Shown: positions 7,651 to 13,473, counted from the first letter of the stretch. The stretch: DNA of 20,357 nucleotides from Fibrobacter sp. (GCA_017520105.1 JAFWRL010000121.1:1-20357); one strand, 5' to 3'. The notes: a model not told the origin generated them from the letters alone. Numbers and translations: made by a program.

Positions 7651-7666
7651 AATGATAGAAAAAAAA
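7651..7666 (-). promoter_or_regulatory. Promoter-like T8-CTATCATT motif of the HDTxxV gene
   Basis: On the minus strand eight T residues are followed by CTATCATT. The T of the CTA lies 12 bases before the A of the ATG at 7645, where the first base of a -10 box would put the transcript start at the ATG. This suggests a leaderless or nearly leaderless mRNA. Evidence is the similarity to other sites in the window. Confidence 0.4.
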
Positions 7667-7677
7667 GAGGCAATCCC

Positions 7678-7708
7678 TTTACAAGCCACGCAATTTTACT
7701 AAATTAAG
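7678..7708 (+). promoter_or_regulatory. Promoter of the tRNA-Gly gene
   Basis: TTTACA (7678-7683) resembles a -35 box. Sixteen bases later comes TAAATT (7700-7705) inside TTTTACTAAATTAAG, the same kind of motif as before several genes here. Transcription would start about 7712, six bases before the mature tRNA. Confidence 0.5.
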
Positions 7709-7717
7709 ACTACCCAT

Positions 7718-7790
7718 GCGGGAGTAGCTCAGTTGGTAGAGCGCGACCTTCCCAAGGTCGATGTCGAGGGTTCGAGACCCTTTTCCCGCT
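7718..7790 (+). tRNA. tRNA-Gly (anticodon CCC)
   Basis: A complete 73-base cloverleaf. The acceptor stem GCGGGAG pairs with TTCCCGC (7783-7789, one G-T pair). The D arm is GCTC/GAGC, the anticodon stem CGACC/GGTCG (7744-7748, 7756-7760) with loop TTCCCAA and anticodon CCC at 7751-7753, the variable loop ATGTC, and the T arm GAGGG/CCCTT with TTCGAGA. The discriminator base is T. CCA is not encoded (CTC-TAA follows), so it must be added by nucleotidyltransferase. It reads GGG codons. A terminator follows three bases later. Confidence 0.96.
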
Positions 7791-7993
7791 CTAAAATAAA
7801 TGGATCCCTTTGGGGGTCCATTTATTTTATATTGTGATAGGTCGAGAACCCGAGAAGAGGGTTCGACAAAATCCGATCATGAACGAAGTTCAAAGAGCGG
7901 ATTTTGGAATTTTTGCGCAGCGAAAAGCCCGTCAGGGTGAGGAGCCAGCCGCGCAAGCGGTGACTGGCGACGAATCAAACCCTTTTCCCGCTC
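7777..7993 (+). repeat. tRNA 3'-end direct repeat ACCCTTTTCCCGCTC (15 bp)
   Basis: The last 14 bases of the tRNA and the next one (7777-7791) recur exactly at 7979-7993, 202 bases downstream. Direct repeats of a tRNA 3' end are what integrases leave as attachment sites, but a second copy could also be left by a decayed tandem tRNA unit. No integrase gene is in the window. Confidence 0.65.
7793..7828 (+). terminator. Rho-independent terminator after tRNA-Gly
   Basis: AAAATAAATGGA (7793-7804) pairs with TCCATTTATTTT (7817-7828), and CCC (7806-7808) with GGG near the tip. This makes a stem of about 15 bp with one bulge whose outer arms are A and T rich, so it ends in the needed U-run. It starts three bases after the tRNA. 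Confidence 0.85.
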
Positions 7994-8033
7994 GAAAAAG
8001 AAAAATCAGGCTGAAAGCCTGGCTTTTTGTTTT
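7841..8033 (+). ncRNA. Candidate structured RNA or decayed element between two terminators
   Basis: Consecutive foldable segments: GTCG..AACCC (7841-7851) with GGGTTCGAC (7859-7867, two-base bulge); AAAATCCG (7868-7875) with CGGATTTT (7898-7905), enclosing GAAC/GTTC; GCCAG-CCGC (7944-7952) with GCGG-TGA-CTGGC (7957-7968), closed by a GCAA tetraloop of GNRA type; GGGT (7935-7938) with ACCC (7979-7982); and finally a terminator hairpin at 8007-8033. An alternative long-range pair is GAGCGG (7895-7900) with CCGCTC (7988-7993). No known RNA family is recognised and no promoter was identified just upstream; transcription might come from read-through of the tRNA terminator. A reading frame of 82 codons across it is judged spurious. 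Confidence 0.4.
8007..8033 (+). terminator. Rho-independent terminator
   Basis: CAGGCT (8007-8012) and AGCCTG (8016-8021) form a perfect 6-bp stem with a GAA loop, followed by GCTTTTTGTTTT and preceded by an A-rich tract that could extend the stem. No protein gene lies directly upstream, so a transcript other than an mRNA seems to end here. Confidence 0.75.
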
Positions 8034-8113
8034 ACTAGTTGTAAAAGTGTGTCGATAGCCCAAGAAATGCGTTCGACAAATATTTTTTTCATTCACAAAA
8101 AAATTTATATATA

Positions 8114-8127
8114 TTTACTATAAAAAG
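8114..8127 (+). promoter_or_regulatory. Promoter-like TTTACTATAAAAAG before the lipoprotein gene
   Basis: The motif contains TATAAA at 8119-8124 in a very AT-rich stretch. It is 32 bases before the ATG at 8151, leaving room for a leader with an AAGGGA ribosome site at 8139-8144. A -35 box is not clear. Confidence 0.4.
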
Positions 8128-8150
8128 GTCAATTATTCAAGGGATTTATA

Positions 8151-8660
8151 ATGAATAAAAAATTTCTTTCTTTAATTAGTTTAGTCGCACTTGCTTTATC
8201 TCTTACGGCTTGCGACAGTAGTTCGCCAAGCCAACCCAAACCCCAAATTGACTGGGCCTCATCAAACGTGATTAACTTGGCAGAGGTTCCTCAATCATGT
8301 ACATCACTATTTGACAAAGATTCCGTTTTCATCGACATCAAATTTCAAAACTGGACTTGGAGTGAACATGAAATTTTTAACGGAAATAACGTTCGGGGAA
8401 TTCAAACTTTTACAGGTCTTGAAGAATTTGATTTAATAAACTTCTGTAACGATGCAAAAAATGACATGTACGAAGATATAGACATCATTAAAGCAACCAA
8501 TGTATCTTGCAATGGTAACATCATTACACAAGATGCCATCATAAGCAATGAAACCAAAACACAGATCACTCCGGCCGTATTCGCAAGTTATATGTCAGAC
8601 ATGTGCAGAGCCCTTTTGAATGGAGAAATTACTTTAAGAGATGTCTTATACGATGACTAA
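8151..8660 (+). CDS. Small AT-rich lipoprotein of unknown function
   Basis: 169-residue product with a typical lipoprotein signal: MNKKF, a hydrophobic core, then lipobox LTAC with C21 as the lipidated residue. The mature part starts with a Ser/Pro-rich linker (DSSSPSQPKP) and then has four cysteines (C50, C99, C120, C152) that could form two disulfides in the periplasm. It is rich in Asp and Asn and has no domain I recognise. AAGGGA at 8139-8144 lies six bases before the ATG. Its codons are clearly more AT-rich than those of neighbours such as speA, and it sits next to the tRNA-flanking repeats. Both facts would fit acquisition by transfer, but low expression could also explain the composition. 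The convergent HAD gene ends 12 bases away, with no terminator between. Confidence 0.82.
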   Translation: MNKKFLSLISLVALALSLTACDSSSPSQPKPQIDWASSNVINLAEVPQSCTSLFDKDSVFIDIKFQNWTWSEHEIFNGNNVRGIQTFTGLEEFDLINFCNDAKNDMYEDIDIIKATNVSCNGNIITQDAIISNETKTQITPAVFASYMSDMCRALLNGEITLRDVLYDD

Positions 8661-8672
8661 GTTCTAAAGAAA

Positions 8673-9761
8673 CTAAGATTCCAAATAGTAATCCGGACGA
8701 ATTCCTAAAGCGAGTTCGTCCTTTTTTAATTCTGCAACGGGCTCATTACGCCCCACAACAAGAGCGGAATCAAAGCCCGCAATTTTCGCGCCATACACGT
8801 CTGTTCCAAGCGTATCTCCAATCATCAGCACGCGAGAGCCCACCGGAAGCGAAGCTTTGACACGCTCCCAAATCTGCGGGAAAGGCTTACCCAAGTAATA
8901 GGTTTCACAACCCACGCCCCCATTAGCGTCGCACATAGAATCACGGCGCAAACGTTCCGAGAGTGCGCCCGAAACAGGCTCGCGTTCAGTCTCGCCATTT
9001 TCATCAGGGGCTTTCGGAGCCCAAGCATCCGAATTCAGCACGAGAAGGATTGCACCCGGTTTCTGCAAAATTTTGACCGCGCGCGCATAAGTTTTTGGCG
9101 TGTCTTTCGCAGACGAAATTGCCACAATCGGCTCGGCAGGTTCTACATCCATCGCAACTGCGGTAATTCCACAAGCTTTCAAAACATTCCTGCCCGATTC
9201 ACGGCCGATGTAATAGGCCTCGCGCAATTCAAGCGGTTTCGAGGAAGTTCCACCCGCGGTTTCGTTCACAATTCCGGCAGCCGCATTTGTCGCGACACCC
9301 GAACGCAACTGTTCCACGAGTTTCGGTAGCAAGCTTCCCGACGAAATCGTTTCTTCCGTCGAAAAGTCAAAGCCACGCTTTTCCGCAGCACGAGCCAAAA
9401 CGCCATCCACATCGGAAGCGGCATTTGTCACTAGGCGAAGGATTTTACCCGCACGACGAAGCGACTGGAACCAGTCCATTGCACCGGGGTAAACAAATCT
9501 ATCACGATTGTAGAGGGTGCCGTAACCATCAAAGCAAAAAACATCGTAACGGTCCAGCAAATCCGCCATATGAACATGGCGAGGGACTGCACAGGAATCG
9601 CTCTGGATCCTATCGGGCAGAGCCCTCCAGGATGACAATTCAGTTTTGCAAAGAAATGGAGATCCCGGAACTAGTCCGGGATGACATGTAAAGGAGCATG
9701 CCTTTTGCGATTCAATAATTTGCTTGTAACGCAGGTAGATTTCTTTTTCGAATTTATCCAT
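8673..9761 (-). CDS. HAD-superfamily hydrolase (NagD/HAD-IIA-like) with in-frame repeat insertion
   Basis: 362-residue cytosolic HAD protein. Motif I is FDGYGTLY with nucleophile D78; the +2 position, Asp in most HAD phosphatases, is Tyr80. Motif II is VTNAA (T112), motif III has K292 in LGKPFPQIW, and motif IV is GDTLGTD (D316, D321), followed by GA and a glycine-rich end. The cap between motifs II and III is of the C2 type seen in NagD and phosphoglycolate or nucleotide phosphatases. Residues 1-22 look like an ordinary helix, but about 23-60 (CHPGLVPGS onward) are translated from two palindromic repeats. The protein resumes at MADLLDRYD (M65). The ATG at 9761 is five bases after the upstream stop, which supports coupling; a start at 9569 (M65) would avoid the insertion but has no Shine-Dalgarno sequence. 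The substrate is unknown. Confidence 0.85.
   Translation of the reverse strand: MDKFEKEIYLRYKQIIESQKACSFTCHPGLVPGSPFLCKTELSSWRALPDRIQSDSCAVPRHVHMADLLDRYDVFCFDGYGTLYNRDRFVYPGAMDWFQSLRRAGKILRLVTNAASDVDGVLARAAEKRGFDFSTEETISSGSLLPKLVEQLRSGVATNAAAGIVNETAGGTSSKPLELREAYYIGRESGRNVLKACGITAVAMDVEPAEPIVAISSAKDTPKTYARAVKILQKPGAILLVLNSDAWAPKAPDENGETEREPVSGALSERLRRDSMCDANGGVGCETYYLGKPFPQIWERVKASLPVGSRVLMIGDTLGTDVYGAKIAGFDSALVVGRNEPVAELKKDELALGIRPDYYLES
9603..9686 (-). repeat. Two palindromic repeats inside the HAD gene
   Basis: On the minus strand, unit one begins GTCATCCCGGA: ATCCCGGA and TCCGGGAT (9662-9669, 9675-9682) form an 8-bp stem. Unit two, 9603-9636, begins GTCATCCTGG: ATCCT/AGGAT (9607-9611, 9629-9633) and GGGC/GCCC (9615-9618, 9622-9625) form a hairpin with an internal loop. 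About 25 bases separate them. Both stay in frame with the HAD gene and bring no stop codon. Confidence 0.85.
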
Positions 9762-9766
9762 AGCGA

Positions 9767-10411
9767 TTATGCGTCGCTACGGAGGATGCCGTAATCGCGA
9801 CCTTCCACGGGAATCACGAGCTGCAACTTAGAAAGCGTCTTGATATGCTTTTCAAAGACAACCTTGAAATCTTCGCCGAGTTCTTCTTCGTCATCGTGAT
9901 CGAGATTGTAGGCCACGTAGCTGCCATCCGCAAAAATCGAGATGCAGCAATCCCACGTGATATCGCCTTCCTGCGGCTGTTCATCATCGGCACGGTCCTT
10001 GCTTTCGAGCATCAGAATCGGGCGCGGTGCAGGAATCGGTTCGGCATGGCCATTTTCAAAAATAAAGTAATTGCGGCTCACGAGTTCATGTTCAAGAGCC
10101 ATCGTGCTCGGCACACGAGCAAATTCACCACGCAAGCGGTTGATGTTTCCAAGGTCATCTTCGTACGGGTCCTGGAAATCTTCGGGCAACACGATCTGGT
10201 AGTAGTCAAACTTTTTACCGCTAGCGGCATAGTTGTCTTGCCAGGACTGAGGCGGTTCCGGACGAATCGTCAAGAAGTCTTCAAAGGCATCCAGAATATC
10301 GTTCAAACGGGAAGCCCAAGGTTCGTCCTTCAACTTCTGCACGAGTTCCATAAAACTGTTCAGGCTTTCTTCGCCCGTGATAGACTTCAATTCATCTTCA
10401 TTTTCTGCCAT
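9767..10411 (-). CDS. Acidic protein of unknown function
   Basis: 214-residue protein without signal peptide or membrane segment, so probably cytosolic, and strongly acidic (runs such as DHDDEEELGED). The N-terminal 55 residues look helical. The centre has FDYYQIVLPEDFQDPYEDD and LESKDRADDEQPQEGDITWDCCISIFADGSYVAYNLDHD, which reads like beta strands ending in a hairpin. I recognise no family. AGAGG lies six bases before the ATG. Its stop is five bases from the HAD start, so the two form an operon and may work together. A promoter-like CTACATTTG lies 31 bases upstream. Confidence 0.78.
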   Translation of the reverse strand: MAENEDELKSITGEESLNSFMELVQKLKDEPWASRLNDILDAFEDFLTIRPEPPQSWQDNYAASGKKFDYYQIVLPEDFQDPYEDDLGNINRLRGEFARVPSTMALEHELVSRNYFIFENGHAEPIPAPRPILMLESKDRADDEQPQEGDITWDCCISIFADGSYVAYNLDHDDEEELGEDFKVVFEKHIKTLSKLQLVIPVEGRDYGILRSDA

Positions 10412-10434
10412 ATCAGACCTCTGTATTTACGGTA

Positions 10435-10449
10435 CAAATGTAGAAAAAA
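10435..10449 (-). promoter_or_regulatory. Promoter-like T6-CTACATTTG of the two-gene HAD operon
   Basis: The minus strand reads six T residues, then CTACATTTG. TACATTTG fits the TAnnTTTG -7 element known from Bacteroidetes. The T is 31 bases before the ATG at 10411, and an AGAGG ribosome site follows, so a leadered mRNA is expected. No convincing -35 box is seen. Confidence 0.5.
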
Positions 10450-10475
10450 GACAAGCGCCGCGACTCTCGCCGCAG
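10444..10475 (-). terminator. Possible terminator of the aspartoacylase-like gene
   Basis: Just after the stop codon of the minus-strand gene at 10477, GCGA-GAG-TCGC is flanked by partly complementary GC-rich arms and followed by TTGTCTTTTTT. The stem is imperfect. The same T-run is also the 5' part of the promoter-like site of the next gene. Confidence 0.35.
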
Positions 10476-10476
10476 C

Positions 10477-11385
10477 CTACCATTCTTCCACGGTTTTCAC
10501 CGTGAGGCTCATGGCGATGTCTTTCTCGTAGTACGCAGGTTCGTTGATGAAAATCGGATAGACGCTACGGCCGTCCGGTTCGCCCTCGAACAAGATGTCC
10601 TTGCCATCGAACGTGCGGAAAAGCTTGTCGCCTTGTCTGAGTTCGCGGTAATCGTGACCATCCAATTCCGGGTGGATCATCGCCTGTATGGCGCCACCGC
10701 CCTGCGGCTTCGGGTAACCCAGGTCGCGCAATTGCGTATAAACTTCGACCTTAATCGGGGCGCGCTTTTGCAACTCACCACGGTTCCATTCTTCCGCAAG
10801 TTCCAGATAACGTTTCACAAGCTTTTCGGAGCGTTCAAAAATAGCGGCGTTCAGCGTTCCATGCTGCTGCGGGCCAATTTCAATGCACACATCGGCCTTG
10901 GCGACCGTTCCAAAATACGGCGAAGCACTACGCTCTTCGGGCTGGTAATAAATCCACGCATCTTCGAACTCCTGCGTCAGCACTGCAGAAGCCTTCATCG
11001 TAAACGGATCTCGCGCCGAAAGAATCAAGCAATAACCCATATTCGAGCCGGTGTTATGGACGTCCAGAAGCAAGTCCGTTCGTGTATTTTCGCCCTTGGG
11101 TCCATAAATTCTGTTAAGCTCTCGCGCCCTGCGAAACTCGTACTGTGCAGGTTCCGTAGTAACATCCAAACAAGTCTGCGAAAACGCACGGTTCAAATCA
11201 AAATCGCGATAACGTCGATTGAGGCGCATGGCCTCTGGATTCGCAAGCACAAGCTCTACATTTGCGCTTTTACAAAGCGATTCATAGCATTCTGGATGAG
11301 CCATCCACTTTTGAACGAGGCTCACACCCGTCCGTTCGTTGCCGTGAGTTCCACCTGCAACTACTATTGTATTTATCATACTCAT
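10477..11385 (-). CDS. Aspartoacylase-like zinc carboxypeptidase-family hydrolase (AstE/AspA family)
   Basis: 302-residue enzyme, predicted to release an acyl group from an N-acyl amino acid such as N-acetylaspartate. Zinc ligands H14 and E17 lie in GGTHGNE and H110 in DVHNTGSNMG; substrate-binding DFDLNRAF is at 61-68 and the catalytic glutamate is E169 in IEIGPQQHG. The C-terminal part has IHPELDGHDY and VYPIFINEPAYYEK. These last motifs, and the length, are very close to vertebrate aspartoacylase (313 residues) rather than to AstE of the arginine succinyltransferase pathway, for which no partner gene is nearby. It has no signal peptide. An ATG two codons downstream (11379) is also possible. 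It is divergent from the first LTA-synthase-like gene, and its role in this organism is unknown. Confidence 0.9.
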   Translation of the reverse strand: MSMINTIVVAGGTHGNERTGVSLVQKWMAHPECYESLCKSANVELVLANPEAMRLNRRYRDFDLNRAFSQTCLDVTTEPAQYEFRRARELNRIYGPKGENTRTDLLLDVHNTGSNMGYCLILSARDPFTMKASAVLTQEFEDAWIYYQPEERSASPYFGTVAKADVCIEIGPQQHGTLNAAIFERSEKLVKRYLELAEEWNRGELQKRAPIKVEVYTQLRDLGYPKPQGGGAIQAMIHPELDGHDYRELRQGDKLFRTFDGKDILFEGEPDGRSVYPIFINEPAYYEKDIAMSLTVKTVEEW

Positions 11386-11390
11386 ACATC

Positions 11391-11404
11391 CATATTATAG
11401 AAAA
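11391..11404 (-). promoter_or_regulatory. Promoter-like TTTTCTATAATATG of the aspartoacylase-like gene
   Basis: On the minus strand a perfect TATAAT (11394-11399) lies in TTTTCTATAATATG, 14 bases before the A of the ATG at 11385. The transcript would start at or next to that codon. GGA at 11387-11389 is too close to be a normal ribosome site for it, but would suit the ATG at 11379. Confidence 0.45.
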
Positions 11405-11414
11405 TCTAAAGTTC

Positions 11415-11427
11415 TTTCGTGACGAAA
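11415..11427. promoter_or_regulatory. 13-bp dyad TTTCGT-G-ACGAAA between divergent genes
   Basis: A perfect 6+1+6 inverted repeat. It covers the expected -35 position of the minus-strand TATAAT (11394-11399) and lies beside that of a plus-strand TATAAT at 11445-11450. This is a good place for an operator, but no regulator gene is adjacent. Confidence 0.35.
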
Positions 11428-11495
11428 CATAGCCAATACATGCGTATAATCCGCAAAAAACGCCCCTACATCGATTCACCTCCTTTGAACATTGC

Positions 11496-11511
11496 TTTTT
11501 TTTCTATTTTC
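11496..11511 (+). promoter_or_regulatory. Promoter-like T8-CTATTTTC before the first LTA-synthase-like gene
   Basis: Eight T residues and CTATTTTC. The T of CTA at 11505 is 13 bases before the A of the ATG at 11518, which has no Shine-Dalgarno sequence. A TTTG lies upstream at 11484-11487. A separate TATAAT at 11445-11450 is an alternative that would give a leader of about 60 bases. Confidence 0.4.
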
Positions 11512-11517
11512 TCTAAC

Positions 11518-13473
11518 ATGATTCAGAAAATTTTAAATAAAATAAAAGACTTTTTAGCGCCTTACAAGAACATCGCTTATATTTCGCTTGCCGTTTGGTG
11601 CACTCACATTGTTCTTCGCATATTATTGTTATTCCGCAACAACCCCTACGGTTTTCCATTCGTTTCAAAACCCGACTGGTATATTTTCCACGCCATCACG
11701 TTGGACTTCCTGTGGATTTGCAATTCTCTCGTCATCTTCATGCTTATCGGCGTTGCAATCCAAGCAGCGACAAAAAAACGAGTCACAGCGGCAAAAGCTT
11801 TGACCATCACATACGCAGTATTCCATTCCATTCTTTTGATAGCGACCATATTCGACCATGAACTGATGCGATTCCTCGGTTGTCATCTGTCTTTCGGGCT
11901 TGCGAACACTTACAAAGACGTTTCATCATTCCGCATGTTCTGGGACTATTCCGCCAATGACAATTCGATTCCATTTATTCAATTTTTCATGTTCGCGCTT
12001 GTCATTCCTATAACGTATTTCCTATACAAACTATATTTGCGTAAATTTACATCGATAAAAAAGATTTCCATTTTCATGGTCATCTTTTATGTCATTTCAT
12101 ATTTATTCATAAATGTTATTTGGACAGGACACGGACGACTCAAAAAATTACGCCCTGTTGTCAGTACCGTTTACCGAGAATTCTTTGAAATCCAAAAGAA
12201 AACGGAATTTTCCGACGACGAACTCCTCGTTTACGGAAAAATGTACCAGGAACTTTGGCAACGCCTCGAAGGCGACAGCCTTTGGGAATTTTCTTCTGCA
12301 AAAGAAAGCAACGGGCTCCCTCTCTACCGCATTCCAAAACAGGAACTTTTGCAAAGCGAGCAATTAAAGCAGCAACGTGCACTCAAGCCAAACTTCATCT
12401 TGATTCTCATGGAATCCGAACGCGGTTTGAACGTCGGTTGCCTCAATCCGAATTTAAAGCCATCGCCCACGCCGTTCATCGATTCCATTGCAGCCCATTC
12501 GCGCCTTTGGGAACGCATGCACACGAGCGGGCTCCCGACAACGGGCGGAGTCCTTACGACACACCTCGGCATTTCGGACCATTCCACACTTTCGGCGGCG
12601 ACAGATCTCGTACAACAGAATCTTCCAAGTTTTGCATCGACGCTTACGGATTCCGGCTACACCACGCATTACATGTCGGCTGCAGACCCGGCCTGGGACA
12701 ATCTCGGCGTATGGATGTCCAAATGGTACACCGCACAGCATTACGACCGCAGTCGCGAAGACGACTCGACATTCATTGACCACGCCATCAGTTTCATCAG
12801 GGACACGCTCGGCACGCAAGAGAAGCCGTTCCTCGCAACACTCATGACGCGTTCAAACCATTACCCGTTCAACTTCGCCGCTGGCATGACCGAAGAACAA
12901 AAGCAAAAGCCGCTAACGGAACGCATCAACTATACCATGGCTTACGCGGACAGACAAGTTGCAAGGCTGATTCACGCCATAGAAAACAAGGAATGGTACC
13001 AAAACACGTACGTCATCATCATGGCGGATCACGGGTTCCCGCTTGGAGAAAACGGTTCATCGACAATGACGGGCTACGCATTTTCGAACGCCACTTGGAT
13101 TCCGTTCCTCATCCACGGTAAAGGCATCGAACCTGCACGCGACACGGCGACCGCATCGCAAATGGATATCGCGCCCACGATTCTTGAACTCGCCGGTTTC
13201 GCAGTCCCGAACATTTTCATGGGTCACAATCTTTTGAGAGGACACGGCGAAGGCTATTCGCTAGGAGCTTACACGGGAGTCAAAGCCATCGGTCTCGACG
13301 GCTACCGTTTAATAGCAAAGACATCTTCGGAAGAACGCTGGCTGTTTGTCGAGGGCGATACGCGCCAAGACAACGAAGTTTCGAAAGAGCACGAAGACGT
13401 AGCCAAGCGCCTCCAAGGGAAACTGGACTCGCTCATCAAGCTAGCGGATTATTCGCTGGAGAAAGGGCTTTAG
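11518..13473 (+). CDS. LTA-synthase-like membrane phosphotransferase (alkaline phosphatase superfamily), paralogue 1
   Basis: 651-residue inner-membrane protein: about five N-terminal membrane segments (near residues 18-40, 55-83, 95-115, 150-172, 182-202), then a large periplasmic catalytic domain. E299 in MESERG and T341 in GLPTTGG match the metal ligand and nucleophilic Thr of LtaS-type enzymes. H448 (SNHYPF) and D504/H505 (MADHG) complete the metal site. Family members move phosphoglycerol from phosphatidylglycerol, or phosphoethanolamine, onto glycans or lipids; the acceptor here is unknown and classical LTA is not expected in a Gram-negative cell. The ATG at 11518 is preferred over GTG 11419 because it lies after the promoter-like sites and gives a length near the paralogues' 641 and 658. 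Its stop overlaps that of paralogue 2 by four bases, tail to tail. Confidence 0.88.
   Translation: MIQKILNKIKDFLAPYKNIAYISLAVWCTHIVLRILLLFRNNPYGFPFVSKPDWYIFHAITLDFLWICNSLVIFMLIGVAIQAATKKRVTAAKALTITYAVFHSILLIATIFDHELMRFLGCHLSFGLANTYKDVSSFRMFWDYSANDNSIPFIQFFMFALVIPITYFLYKLYLRKFTSIKKISIFMVIFYVISYLFINVIWTGHGRLKKLRPVVSTVYREFFEIQKKTEFSDDELLVYGKMYQELWQRLEGDSLWEFSSAKESNGLPLYRIPKQELLQSEQLKQQRALKPNFILILMESERGLNVGCLNPNLKPSPTPFIDSIAAHSRLWERMHTSGLPTTGGVLTTHLGISDHSTLSAATDLVQQNLPSFASTLTDSGYTTHYMSAADPAWDNLGVWMSKWYTAQHYDRSREDDSTFIDHAISFIRDTLGTQEKPFLATLMTRSNHYPFNFAAGMTEEQKQKPLTERINYTMAYADRQVARLIHAIENKEWYQNTYVIIMADHGFPLGENGSSTMTGYAFSNATWIPFLIHGKGIEPARDTATASQMDIAPTILELAGFAVPNIFMGHNLLRGHGEGYSLGAYTGVKAIGLDGYRLIAKTSSEERWLFVEGDTRQDNEVSKEHEDVAKRLQGKLDSLIKLADYSLEKGL

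Larger units (their letters stand above)
7841..8080 (+). repeat. Diverged 30-base direct repeat flanking the structured segment
   Basis: Bases 7841-7870 and 8051-8080 match at 24 of 30 positions. The last ten, GTTCGACAAA, are identical, and both start GTCGA. Each copy lies downstream of one copy of the 15-base tRNA 3' end and one terminator hairpin, at nearly the same spacing (64 and 72 bases from the first base of the 15-mer). The whole unit therefore seems to have been duplicated, with the terminators since replaced or diverged. Confidence 0.6.

Noticed and set aside
7810..8058. 82-codon open frame after the tRNA
   Set aside because: It starts inside the tRNA terminator, runs through three hairpins and a second terminator, and has no ribosome site or protein motif.
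9845..10531. 228-codon plus-strand frame opposite the acidic protein gene
   Set aside because: The minus-strand gene has a ribosome site, promoter-like site and operon spacing; the plus-strand frame has none and looks like an antisense shadow.
11419..11517. Upstream GTG start for the first LTA-synthase-like gene
   Set aside because: The added 33 residues would start inside the divergent promoter region, before the promoter-like sites, and would make the protein longer than its paralogues.
12255..12847. Overlapping plus-strand frames of 119-174 codons inside paralogue 1
   Set aside because: They are out-of-frame shadows, rich in Arg, His and Pro, within a gene whose catalytic motifs continue uninterrupted.
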